From Bryobacterales bacterium (lineage in GTDB: Bacteria > Acidobacteriota > Terriglobia > Bryobacterales > UBA6623), in assembly GCA_022824585.1 (NCBI GenBank), contig JAJDZN010000183.1, positions 1 to 45,162 of the forward strand: DNA of 45,162 nt, written 5' to 3'. Shown here one piece after another: positions 35,089-43,970 of this stretch (position 1 is its first letter; each line of letters opens with the position of its first letter). The position numbers and the translations under genes were made by a program. The notes under the pieces are model-generated. The model did not search any database, was not told where the DNA came from, and saw only the letters and a program-made list of their open reading frames with translations.

Positions 35089-35442
35089 CTATTCGCTGCG
35101 GAACTCCGGCCTCTCCCAGTCCGCGATTTCGTCGAAGCTATCCGCGTCCGGGATGTCTTGGCGAGCCAACGCGGACTTCCTATACGCCTCGCGACGGTGA
35201 AGCACTCGCGTGACTGAAATACCTTCTTCTTCCGTGTCTGTCTCTTCGTAGCGATACCTCACTCGCCAATCACCCACCCTGAGTCTGTACTGAGGCGACG
35301 CGAAGCCCCTCACCCGCTCTACGTCTCCCTGTCCAGAGACAGCCAATCTCTCTACCGCGCGCTCGACCCGGTCAGAGTCTCGTCTTGACAGCTTCCTAAG
35401 GTCCGATCGTGCCTGTCTCGACCAAGCGATGCTCCGGGCCAT
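35089..35442 (-). CDS. ParE/RelE-family toxin
   Basis: 117 aa. IAWSRQARSDLRKLSRRDSDRVERAVERLAVSGQGDVERVRGFASPQYRLRVGDWRVRYRYEETD ... ISVTRVLHRREAYR is the standard ParE/RelE fold (RLRVGDWRVRY strand, HRREAYR end). It then has an extra acidic tail of about 25 residues (ALARQDIPDADSFDEIADWERPEF). Start ATG 35442 lies seven bases after the antitoxin stop. Whether it targets gyrase or mRNA cannot be told. Confidence 0.85.
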   Translation of the reverse strand: MARSIAWSRQARSDLRKLSRRDSDRVERAVERLAVSGQGDVERVRGFASPQYRLRVGDWRVRYRYEETDTEEEGISVTRVLHRREAYRKSALARQDIPDADSFDEIADWERPEFRSE

Positions 35443-35449
35443 GAGCAGC

Positions 35450-35701
35450 TCACTCTAGGCGGAATTCTCGCTTGATCTCCTCATGCGGGATCCCCTGGCC
35501 ACCGTTTTGCTTGAACCATTCTTCGGCCTCCGCTACCAACCGCGCTTCTTCCTCGGTTTCCGGCTCGTCCGATTCCGGGGCATTGCGGCACGCAGCAGCA
35601 AGGGGGCTCGGGTAGGTGGCGAGAAATCTCTTCAAGCCTGCGACTTGTCTGTCAGTCATCCGATCAATCTCTTCGTGAACTTCCTTGCGAATTTCAGACA
35701 T
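35450..35701 (-). CDS. Antitoxin partner of ParE/RelE toxin
   Basis: 83 aa. ATG 35701 has GGAGAAGG five bases upstream. Helical N-terminus (MSEIRKEVHEEIDRMTDRQVAGLKRFLAT) and a very acidic C-terminus (ESDEPETEEEARLVAEAEEWF ... GIPHEEIKREF), as in small unstructured antitoxins whose tail binds the toxin. Order and spacing are those of an antitoxin-first operon. A CACTA/TAGTG inverted repeat (35723-35744) containing TATAGT on the minus strand lies about 25 bp upstream and may be the promoter-operator. Confidence 0.75.
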   Translation of the reverse strand: MSEIRKEVHEEIDRMTDRQVAGLKRFLATYPSPLAAACRNAPESDEPETEEEARLVAEAEEWFKQNGGQGIPHEEIKREFRLE

Positions 35702-35964
35702 TTCGCCTTCTCCCGCGTCCTTCACTATAGGCCTGCGTCTAGTGGCTATCCCGATCTCGGTGTGAGCTGGGCCCCCGCCCATACGCTCGGATAATAACAA
35801 GAGACCGCCTCGAACTGCTCCTTGACGAAGGCAGCGCATTTCTTGCAATCAGTTGCGAATAAGGTCGGTTGCGATCATCAGGTACCATCCGAGCCGGTCG
35901 CCCGGCCGAACAAGTCCATCGATTGGGACGACGAGGCTGCGCAGGTGCAGCCAAGCGCTCGGCG

Positions 35965-37698
35965 TCAACGTCGCTCGTAGGCGTGGTACACGTATTGCCG
36001 CACCATCCGCTGCGTGTTGAAGAACGAGCCGTTCAGCGAGATCGCCCCGCGCATCACGGCTGCGTAGGCGTTGCGTTGCTCGTAGAACAGCGGCAGCACC
36101 ACCCGCTCCAGTTTGTCGTACAGGGCGTGGGCGACGCTCGCCCGATCATCGAGCGCACCCCGGTAGTTCGCCGCCGACCAGCCGGTCACTCCTTCGACAT
36201 GGCCTTCGAGCCACCAGCCATCCAGCACGCTCAGGCTCGGCACGCCGTTCAGGGCCGCCTTCATGCCGCTGGTCCCGGACGCTTCGCGGGTCTTCTCCGG
36301 CGAGTTCAGCCACAAGTCCGACCCGCTAGTAAAGATCCGGCCCAGGTCCATCTCGTAGTTCTCCAGGTAGACGATCTTGACCAGTCCCTCCAGGGCGCGA
36401 GCCGCTTCGTGGACATCTTGGATCGTGCCCTTGCCTCCCTCGTCGCGCGGGTGCGCCTTGCCGCCGAACACGAGTTGGAACTGCCCGACATTCCGGGCGA
36501 TCCAGCGCAGCCGATCCAAGTTCTGAAACAGCACGTCGCCGCGCTTGTAAGGTGTCGCCCGCCGGGCGAAGCCGATCGTGAAGGTCTCCTCGTCCAGCAC
36601 CTCGCCCGTGCGGTCGCGCACGGTCCTGATCAGCGCCAGCTTCGATTCCTGGTGCGCCGTGATGATCTCGTCGACGGGAATGTCGCTGGCGTAGCGCAAG
36701 TAGATGCTGTCCTTGCGCCACTCCGGGATGTGGCGGTCGAAGAGATCGCCTATTGCCGGGGCCGCCCAGGTAACCGGGTGGATGCCGTTGGTCACGCCGC
36801 GGACGCGGTAGCCGGGGAACATCCGCTGGGAAACGGCTTGATGGATCTTTGCGACGCCGTTGGCGTAGCGCGAGCACTCGAAAGCGAGCTTCGTCATGTT
36901 GAGCGCGTCGCCGTCGAGCAGCTGGGCGGCCGCCAGCAGGTCTGTTCTGGGCTTGCCAAGGACCTGCTCCACCAGCGGTCGGTGGAAGCGATCGTGCCCG
37001 GCCGGGACCGGCGTGTGCGTGGTAAACACGCACCTGTCCCGAATCGTCGCCAGATCCGCTTTCGTGGGGCGCTTGCCCCGCCGGGACTCGATTTGGTCCT
37101 CCAGCAGCGACAGGCCCAGCAGGGACGAGTGCCCCTCGTTCATGTGGTAGACCTCGATACCGCCGTGGCCCAGCGCGGCCAGGATCCTCTGGCCAGCGAT
37201 GCCGAGGATCGCCTCCTGGCAGAGTCTGTAGCGGTCATCGCCGCCGTAGAGATAGTGCGTCAGAGCGCGATCCGCTTCGCAATTCTCGTCAAGGTCGCTG
37301 TCCAGCAGGTACACCGGGACGCTGTGGCCGGTAACGCCGGTAATGATGAAGCGCCAGCAGCCGATGGTGACGTCGCGGCCCTCGATCTCGATCGAGACCT
37401 TGGCATCCATACGGTCCAGCACGCCCTCCGGCGCCCACTCGACAGGGTGCTCGGCTTGCTGCCCTGCAATGCTGATGGACTGGCGGAAGTAGCCCTTGCG
37501 GTACAGGAGCGTCACCCCGATCATCGGAATGCGCAGGTCGGCCGCGGAACGAAGGGTGTCCCCTGCGAGCACGCCCAGGCCGCCCGAATACGTCGGGATG
37601 GCCGTGTCCAGCCCGATCTCCATGGAGAAGTAGGCTACGCCCGCTAGGCCGCTGCGCGACCCTGCCGCCGAATCGGGGTCAGTCGGTATCTCAGCCAT
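35965..37698 (-). CDS. glgP: Alpha-glucan (glycogen) phosphorylase
   Basis: 577 aa, GT35 family of the short, archaeal/Thermotoga type (E. coli GlgP is about 815 aa). Releases glucose-1-phosphate from glycogen ends using phosphate and PLP. Seen: FSMEIGLDTAIPTYSGGLGVLAGDTLRSAADL at the start, HMNEGHSSLLGLSLLED, TTHTPVPAGHDRFH, GVTNGIHPVTWA, GFARRATPYKR, QLVFGGKAHPRDEGGK and EASGTSGMKAALNGVPSLSVLDGWW, whose Lys binds PLP. Its start overlaps the glgA end by 8 bp, indicating one transcription unit glgA-glgP and coupled synthesis and breakdown enzymes. Confidence 0.93.
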   Translation of the reverse strand: MAEIPTDPDSAAGSRSGLAGVAYFSMEIGLDTAIPTYSGGLGVLAGDTLRSAADLRIPMIGVTLLYRKGYFRQSISIAGQQAEHPVEWAPEGVLDRMDAKVSIEIEGRDVTIGCWRFIITGVTGHSVPVYLLDSDLDENCEADRALTHYLYGGDDRYRLCQEAILGIAGQRILAALGHGGIEVYHMNEGHSSLLGLSLLEDQIESRRGKRPTKADLATIRDRCVFTTHTPVPAGHDRFHRPLVEQVLGKPRTDLLAAAQLLDGDALNMTKLAFECSRYANGVAKIHQAVSQRMFPGYRVRGVTNGIHPVTWAAPAIGDLFDRHIPEWRKDSIYLRYASDIPVDEIITAHQESKLALIRTVRDRTGEVLDEETFTIGFARRATPYKRGDVLFQNLDRLRWIARNVGQFQLVFGGKAHPRDEGGKGTIQDVHEAARALEGLVKIVYLENYEMDLGRIFTSGSDLWLNSPEKTREASGTSGMKAALNGVPSLSVLDGWWLEGHVEGVTGWSAANYRGALDDRASVAHALYDKLERVVLPLFYEQRNAYAAVMRGAISLNGSFFNTQRMVRQYVYHAYERR

Positions 37699-39502
37699 GG
37701 TGTCGAGCGCTCGCGGCGCGCACGGACGCGCGCGACGGCGTCAGTTTGGTCGCCCTGCCAGAGGCTGGCAGGCGCACTCCGTACAGCCGAGCGTAGCGTT
37801 TCAGCGTCGCTGTCCAGTTGTACTTCTCGCGGACTTCCCGGTCCGCCGCCTCTTGCATCCGCCGCAGGTCCTCCGGATTCGCAGCCAAGGCCAGTGCGCG
37901 GCGCATGGCGCTCACCAGGCCGCGCAGGTTTTCGCGATCGGTGGTAGCGAAGTAGCCTAGGCCGGTCACGCCATCGATGACCTTGGACAGGCCGCCGACT
38001 TGGTTGACGATCGGCAGGTTTCCGTTCAGCTGGGCGATCATGTCGATCAGCCCGCACGGCTCGAAGCGCGACGGGACGAGCAGGAAGTCTCCGGCTGCGT
38101 AGATCCTGGCCGCGAGACTGTCGCTGAACCCCTTGATCACTACCACGCGGCCGGGAAACTCCTCCGCCAGCCGCAGCAGGCCCGAGAAGACGAACGGCTG
38201 GTTGCCCTCGCCCAACACGCACAGGCCGGCCTCGGCGTTCGTGCCGAGCACTTCCTGCGCGGCGCGTACGGCGATGTCCACGCCCTTTTGGTCTGTCCAG
38301 CGGCCAACGAACGTGAACAGGCAGCCGCCGTCGACCAAACACCGCAAGCTACCGTGGCGGTTCGCCGAGCGCACCCCCCAAGCGGGGTCCAGCTCGCGCT
38401 TGGAGAGCTGCTTCGCCAAGCGCTTGCGGAAGGCAGGCTTCCAGCCGAAGCCGCCAGCCTCCGAGAGACGCACCCGCACTTGCTTGCGGATCGCCTCCGG
38501 ACCCTTCAGCGCAGCCGAGACGCCGTTGGCGATCCCTTCGAGCGGGATCGAATTCTGTGCCAGGAACTCCGAGAAGCCGCGCAAGTCGGCGTCGCCGCCC
38601 GAGGTGTGCAGGTGTGCCCCTTGGACTTCCCAGGCATAGCCGTCGCTGACCGTGGTGAGCTGGTCGGCGTACAACGCAGCCGCTGCGTACGGATCGAACT
38701 CTCCATCGATCACGCACTGGGACACAGCCGTCAGAGGCAGCCCGCTGGCTGCCGCCACGAACCGCAGATCGGCGCAGCGCTGGCGGTAGGAGGCGCCGCA
38801 GTTGTGGGCCGTCACCACGAAGCGGCTGTCCGCGCGCGGCGAGGGTGGCTCGGCCAGCTTGGCCATCATCGGCAGCATGGCCGTGTGGGCATCGTGGCAA
38901 TGGACCACGACAGGGCGGCGCTGCTTCTCGATCCAGGCCAAGGCGGCCTTTTGCAACAGCACGTTCATCGCGAAATAGTCGAAATGCCCGCTGCCCTCTT
39001 CGAGCAGGAACGCCCTGGGTGGGGTCTCGGCGCCGCAAACCATGCCGTCTCGCGAGGCCTCCAAGATTGCCTTCACTTCGCCGGCGGTGTAGGTGTATGG
39101 CCGCTGCTTGCCCACGAAGCGGTCAGCGACCACTTGCGCCACTTGCAGGCGCACTGGCCCGGAAAACTGGATCGTCTCGATAGCTGCCGGCTCAGTGCGG
39201 TGCGGACTGTCAAAATAGGCCATCGGGATGTCGTACGCCTCGGGATCCAGATAGCGCACCTCGTGATGGTGCCAAGGCAGCATCGCGGAGATGCGCTCGA
39301 CCAGCGCCCTTTGGCGCTCGTGGCTATAGCGGCCGTAGTGCGGCAGGAAGATGGTGGAATGCAGCCCCTGCTTGACACACTCCAGTGCCAGCTGTAGCAC
39401 CACGTCGCCGACGCCGCCGGCAGCGATAATTTCGGCGCACTCCCGCGCGACGTGTACGACGTGCGGCGCTCTGGTGCGCAAGGATGTCCTCGTGTTCTGC
39501 AT
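37691..39502 (-). CDS. glgA: Glycogen synthase (GT5 type)
   Basis: 603 aa, longer than E. coli GlgA (477). Adds glucose from ADP- or UDP-glucose to glycogen. N-terminal acceptor domain: CAEIIAAGGVGDVVLQLALEC (the GGxxDV loop, here lacking the usual Lys-x-Gly-Gly) and VHCHDAHTAMLPMMAKL. C-terminal nucleotide-sugar domain: FTFVGRWTDQKGVDIAVRA, LVPSRFEPCGLIDMIAQLNGNLPIVNQVGGLSKVIDG with the catalytic Glu. The missing KTGG lysine suggests a divergent GT5 member closer to the archaeal/eukaryotic-like group; donor preference is uncertain. Divergent from glgX. Confidence 0.88.
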   Translation of the reverse strand: MQNTRTSLRTRAPHVVHVARECAEIIAAGGVGDVVLQLALECVKQGLHSTIFLPHYGRYSHERQRALVERISAMLPWHHHEVRYLDPEAYDIPMAYFDSPHRTEPAAIETIQFSGPVRLQVAQVVADRFVGKQRPYTYTAGEVKAILEASRDGMVCGAETPPRAFLLEEGSGHFDYFAMNVLLQKAALAWIEKQRRPVVVHCHDAHTAMLPMMAKLAEPPSPRADSRFVVTAHNCGASYRQRCADLRFVAAASGLPLTAVSQCVIDGEFDPYAAAALYADQLTTVSDGYAWEVQGAHLHTSGGDADLRGFSEFLAQNSIPLEGIANGVSAALKGPEAIRKQVRVRLSEAGGFGWKPAFRKRLAKQLSKRELDPAWGVRSANRHGSLRCLVDGGCLFTFVGRWTDQKGVDIAVRAAQEVLGTNAEAGLCVLGEGNQPFVFSGLLRLAEEFPGRVVVIKGFSDSLAARIYAAGDFLLVPSRFEPCGLIDMIAQLNGNLPIVNQVGGLSKVIDGVTGLGYFATTDRENLRGLVSAMRRALALAANPEDLRRMQEAADREVREKYNWTATLKRYARLYGVRLPASGRATKLTPSRASVRAASARHHG

Positions 39503-39839
39503 GACTTCAGTCCCAACGACCGATCCAAGGGCCGCAGACGGCAGCTGGACTCACCCGGCCGACAATGCAAGTACTACGCAACGCCACGAATCCCCCAATG
39601 ACTCAGACCGCGGCTTGCGTGTGTGAACTCTACGTTAGAGAGAGACCACCACCCTCCCGAGCCAACGCGAACGGAGCGGCCTCTTCGACTATATTATCGG
39701 TATCGGCGGCGGCCGTCAAACCTGCTGCGCGAGAACCCTCTCGGTCACGCGCAGGAGCGACCCGGTGGGCCTGAGGTCGTGGATTCCGGGCACGGCCGGC
39801 GTGGGCGGACCGCCCTGTCCCAGCGCTGCTGGCAAGAAC
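39503..39839. other. Divergent intergenic region glgA/glgX
   Basis: 337 bp between the two glycogen operons; must hold both promoters. No strong consensus pair could be fixed. If GTG 39765 is the true glgX start the gap is 262 bp. Confidence 0.5.
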
Positions 39840-41930
39840 ATGGGCAGAGCCGTATCTCGGGGGACGCCGCACCCTCTCGGAGCGAGTCTCTGCCCCGGCG
39901 GCGCGAACTTCGCCCTGTTCTCCGAGCACGCCGAAGCGGTCGAGCTGTGCCTTTTCGATTCGCCGCGCCAGCGGCGCCCGACAGAGGTGCTGCCGCTGGA
40001 GTCGCGGACGGGCGGGGTCTTCCACGCGGGTATCGCCGGGGTCAGGGCGGGCCAGATCTACGGCTATCGGGTGCACGGACCGTGGGATCCCGACGCGGGC
40101 CACCGATTCGACCCGTGCAAGGTCCTGCTGGACCCGTATGCCCGCGCCATCGCCCGCCGTCCGAAGTGGGGGCCGGAGGTCTATTCCTACAGGTCTGACA
40201 CCTATCCCGATCCAGGTGCGCTGGACCAAGCCGAGAGCAATCTGGACAGCGGCGATTGCTCCCCCCTGGGCATCGTGGTCGACACGGCCCCTCCACCCGG
40301 CGCGTCGAGCCGCCCGGGCACGAGTTGGCGCGACACGCTGATCTACGAGCTGCACGTCCGGGGCTTGACGAAACTCCACCCGGAAGTGGATCCCGGCTTG
40401 CGAGGCACCTATGCGGGCTTGGCGGCCGAGCCCGTCTTGGAGCACCTGCGCGGCTTGGGCGTGTCGGCCGTCGAATTGCTGCCGGTGCAGCACTTCGTCG
40501 ACGACCACCGACTGACAAAGCTCGGGCTGGCCAACTATTGGGGCTACCAGCCTCTGGGCTACTTCGCGCCCGAACCGCGTTACGCTGCGGCCGCCGGCGC
40601 GGCCGTGGCGCGGGAGTTCCGCGACATGGTGGAGCGCTTCCATCAAGCGGGCATCGAGGTCATCCTCGACGTGGTATACAACCACACGGCGGAGCAAGCC
40701 CATGATGGCCCCACCCTGTCGTTTCGCGGCATCGACAACGCCAGCTACTACCGCCTGGAGCCTGGCGACAGGCGCCGCTATGTGGACTACACCGGCTGCG
40801 GCAACACGCTCAACACCCAGCATCCGGCCGTCGTGCGCCTCGTCATGGACAGCCTGCGGTACTGGGTCGAAGCCATGGGCGTGGACGGCTTTCGGTTTGA
40901 CCTTGCCACCGTCATCGGACGCGCCGAGCGCGGCTTCGATCGCCGGGCGCCCCTGCTCAGCGCAATCGGCCAAGATCCGGTCCTCGGCTCTGTCAAGCTC
41001 ATCGCCGAGCCGTGGGATGTCAATTCCCACGACAGCATGCAACTCGGCAACTACCCCTCCGATTGGGCCGAGTGGAACCTGCGCTTCCGCGACCAGACCC
41101 GGCGTTTCTGGCGCGGTGATGCCCACATGACGCCGCAGCTGGCCTCCCGCGTGGCGGGCAGCAGCGACATCTTCGGGCTTCGCCGGCGCTTGCCCCAAGC
41201 CAGCATTAACTTCGTCACGTCCCACGATGGCTTCACGTTGGCCGACCTCGTCACCTACACGCGCAAGCACAACTCCGCCAATGGGGAGGGCAACCGTGAC
41301 GGGGAGTCGAACAACCACAGTTGGAACTGTGGCACAGAAGGCCCGACCGCGGACAAACAGGTGCTGGCCGTGCGTGAGCGGCAGCAGCGCAATCTGCTGG
41401 CAACCCTGCTTCTGTCACAGGGCGTGCCGATGCTCGCAGCCGGCGACGAGTTCGGGCGCACGCAGCGGGGCAACAACAACGCCTACTGCCAGGACAATCA
41501 GACCAGCTGGGTCGACTGGACGCACGCGGAGGGCAGCTCGCTGTTGGAATTCGCGCGGCGCTTGGCCCGGACCCGCCGGACTGAACCGGCCCTGCGGCGG
41601 GAGCGCTTCTTCGAAGGACTCACCGATCCCGAGACCGGGCTCAAAGATGTCGCCTGGCTTCATCCGAGCGGTGAAGAGATCGCTGCCGGGGATTGGAGCC
41701 ACGACAGCCTGCGGTGCTTCGGCGCGCTCGTTGCTGCCGGTGGCGGGGCCGCGTTGCTGCTGCTGTTCAACGGATCGGAGCGCCGCTGTGCTTTCCGACT
41801 GCCCGAGATGTCCGGCTGGAAGGTCGAGCTTGATACCGCGCGGGACGGTTGCGCGCCGACTGAACTGGACGGCCGCGAGTATCAACTGACTGATCGCAGC
41901 TTCGCGCTGCTGAGGGCGGAAGGTGGCTGA
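39840..41930 (+). CDS. glgX: Glycogen debranching enzyme (GH13_11)
   Basis: 696 aa from ATG 39840, which directly precedes the CBM48-type domain ([34 protein letters not shown]); GTG 39765 is the alternative. Hydrolyses alpha-1,6 branches left by phosphorylase. Catalytic (beta/alpha)8 barrel: [22 protein letters not shown] (nucleophile Asp), KLIAEPWDV (acid/base Glu), [14 protein letters not shown] (third Asp), and the GlgX-type [25 protein letters not shown] segment. The end overlaps malQ by 8 bp. Confidence 0.93.
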   Translation: MGRAVSRGTPHPLGASLCPGGANFALFSEHAEAVELCLFDSPRQRRPTEVLPLESRTGGVFHAGIAGVRAGQIYGYRVHGPWDPDAGHRFDPCKVLLDPYARAIARRPKWGPEVYSYRSDTYPDPGALDQAESNLDSGDCSPLGIVVDTAPPPGASSRPGTSWRDTLIYELHVRGLTKLHPEVDPGLRGTYAGLAAEPVLEHLRGLGVSAVELLPVQHFVDDHRLTKLGLANYWGYQPLGYFAPEPRYAAAAGAAVAREFRDMVERFHQAGIEVILDVVYNHTAEQAHDGPTLSFRGIDNASYYRLEPGDRRRYVDYTGCGNTLNTQHPAVVRLVMDSLRYWVEAMGVDGFRFDLATVIGRAERGFDRRAPLLSAIGQDPVLGSVKLIAEPWDVNSHDSMQLGNYPSDWAEWNLRFRDQTRRFWRGDAHMTPQLASRVAGSSDIFGLRRRLPQASINFVTSHDGFTLADLVTYTRKHNSANGEGNRDGESNNHSWNCGTEGPTADKQVLAVRERQQRNLLATLLLSQGVPMLAAGDEFGRTQRGNNNAYCQDNQTSWVDWTHAEGSSLLEFARRLARTRRTEPALRRERFFEGLTDPETGLKDVAWLHPSGEEIAAGDWSHDSLRCFGALVAAGGGAALLLLFNGSERRCAFRLPEMSGWKVELDTARDGCAPTELDGREYQLTDRSFALLRAEGG

Positions 41931-43968
41931 TCCCCCGCTCCAGAGACTGGCGCGCCTATACGGCGTCCAAGCTGTCCACCGTGACGGGTTCCGCCAGGAT
42001 CGATACCCCGAGCGGGAGGCGCTCTTCGCCGTGCTGCGAAACCTCGGCGCTGATGTCGCTAAGTCTGAAGATGTTCCGCGTGAGGTCCGGCGTGCGGAGA
42101 TCGAGCGCTGGGAGCGCATCAGCGACCCGGTCAGCGTCTCGTGGGTAGGGCAGGGGAGCGTGCCCGAGCGGGAGCGCGTCTCGCTGCGGCTCCGCTTGCC
42201 GATTTCCCTGCAGGCTGAGCGGCTCGATGTCTCGATCAAGAACGAATCCGGCATTCAGCGCCAGATTTCGGCGGAAGTGCGACGCCTGCCCTGCAGCCGG
42301 AAGGTATCCGTCCACGGTCGCCGCTATGCGGTAGTCGAACTTCCGATTGACGGCCCGCCCATCGGGGCTGGCTACTACCGCTATCGGGTCAGGGTCTCCG
42401 GACACGAATCTGGTGGCCTGCTCATCCGCGCGCCCCGCGCTTGCTGCGATCTGAAGCGGGGCTGGGGCGCGTTCGCCCCCCTGTATGCCCTGCATTCGCG
42501 GAATTCCCCCGGCGTTGGCACGTTTGCGGACCTGTCCAAACTGACTGCATGGCTAGGGAGCTTGGGAGGCGGATTTGTCAGCACGCTGCCGCTGCTCGCC
42601 TCGTTTCTGGACGAACCGTTCGAGCCGAGCCCGTACATGCCCGTCAGCCGTTGCTTCTGGAACGAGCTATTCGTAGACCTGCCGTCCGTGCCAGAGTGGT
42701 CGCCCGAGTTCGGAGGAATCGGTGATGCGCCCGCAGGCCCGCATATCGACTATCGGGGCCTAATGCGCGGCAAGCGAGCCGCTCTGGAAAAGGCGCTGGC
42801 GAGGCTGGGCGGACAGCGCCAGGAAACGTTCGCCCGCTTCGCGGAACGGCATGCGGAATTGCGCGCCTACGCTGCCTTTCGAGCTGGACTTGAGCGCGGG
42901 CTTGGCGAGCTGCCGGAGTTCACGCTGCGGGACCCGGCCTGCGCCTATCACGCGTTCGCGCAGTGGATCGCTGAAGAGCAACTCAACGCATTGGCCGAGC
43001 GAGCCGCGGAAGACGGCCACCAGCTGTGCCTTGACCTGCCCTTGGGCGTGCATCCCCGCGGCTTTGACAGCCACCGCCACGCGGACATCTTCTCCCAAGG
43101 CATCGCCGCAGGCGCTCCTCCCGACCGCTTCTTCAGCAAGGGGCAGAACTGGGGCTTCGCGCCGATCAATCCCCGCTTGGCGCGCGAGCACGGACACGCG
43201 TACTTTGTCGCCTGCATTCGCCACCACATGCGGCTTGCCGGAGTGCTCCGCGTCGACCACTTGATGGGGCTGCACCGCTTGTACTGGATTCCAGAAGGCT
43301 TCGGCGGGGATCAAGGCGTCTATGTCCGCTATCCCGCCGAAGAGCTTTACGCCATCCTGTGCCTGGAATCGCAGCGCTCCGACACAGCCGTGGTGGGAGA
43401 GGATCTGGGCACGGTGCCGGGATACGTTCGGCAGCGCATGGCCGACCACGGTCTGAGGCGCATGTATGTTTCGCAATTCGAGTACAGCGGAGACAGGAAG
43501 CCTCCCTACAACGCTCCGACGCGCCAGAGCGTGGCCTCGGTGAACACCCACGACACCGCGATGTTCGCTTCGTTCTGGACGGGCCGCGACATCGACGACC
43601 AAGCCTCCTTGGGCCTGCTGGACGACGACCACGCCGACGATGCCCGCAAGCGGCGAAAACGACTCAAGCGGGCCCTTCTCAGCCACTTGCGCAAGCTTCG
43701 CTTGATTGGTGGAGGGCAGCCGGCCGCCGACGCTGTGCTGCGGGCCTGCTTGACCACGCTGGGCGCGTCCCAAGCAGAGTGTGTCATCGTGACGTTAGAG
43801 GATCTCTGGGGCGAGACCGATCCGCAGAATACGCCCGGTACGGATCAGGAGCGTCCCAACTGGACGCGCAGGGCGCGGCTCTCGCTTGAGCAGATCCAAG
43901 CAGATCGGGGTGTGGTGTCAGCACTGACTGGCATCGAGCGGGCCCGGCGCTCCGCCGAGCAGGACTAG
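41923..43968 (+). CDS. malQ: 4-alpha-glucanotransferase (amylomaltase, GH77)
   Basis: 681 aa, GTG start overlapping glgX by 8 bp. Transfers maltodextrin segments between acceptors, recycling short glucans from debranching. An N-terminal ~150-aa beta-rich extension comes before the catalytic part (RGWGAFAPLYALHSRNSPGVGTFADLSKL). GH77 residues: GVLRVDHLMGLHRLYW (nucleophile Asp), VVGEDLGTVPGYVR (acid/base Glu), SVNTHDTAMFASFW (third Asp). The length is in the E. coli MalQ class. Followed by glgB after two bases. Confidence 0.93.
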   Translation: MADPPLQRLARLYGVQAVHRDGFRQDRYPEREALFAVLRNLGADVAKSEDVPREVRRAEIERWERISDPVSVSWVGQGSVPERERVSLRLRLPISLQAERLDVSIKNESGIQRQISAEVRRLPCSRKVSVHGRRYAVVELPIDGPPIGAGYYRYRVRVSGHESGGLLIRAPRACCDLKRGWGAFAPLYALHSRNSPGVGTFADLSKLTAWLGSLGGGFVSTLPLLASFLDEPFEPSPYMPVSRCFWNELFVDLPSVPEWSPEFGGIGDAPAGPHIDYRGLMRGKRAALEKALARLGGQRQETFARFAERHAELRAYAAFRAGLERGLGELPEFTLRDPACAYHAFAQWIAEEQLNALAERAAEDGHQLCLDLPLGVHPRGFDSHRHADIFSQGIAAGAPPDRFFSKGQNWGFAPINPRLAREHGHAYFVACIRHHMRLAGVLRVDHLMGLHRLYWIPEGFGGDQGVYVRYPAEELYAILCLESQRSDTAVVGEDLGTVPGYVRQRMADHGLRRMYVSQFEYSGDRKPPYNAPTRQSVASVNTHDTAMFASFWTGRDIDDQASLGLLDDDHADDARKRRKRLKRALLSHLRKLRLIGGGQPAADAVLRACLTTLGASQAECVIVTLEDLWGETDPQNTPGTDQERPNWTRRARLSLEQIQADRGVVSALTGIERARRSAEQD

Positions 43969-43970
43969 CG

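Noticed and set aside
35869..37647. 592-codon frame opposite glgP and similar long frames opposite glgA, glgX and malQ
   Set aside because: Antisense shadows of well-identified glycogen genes.
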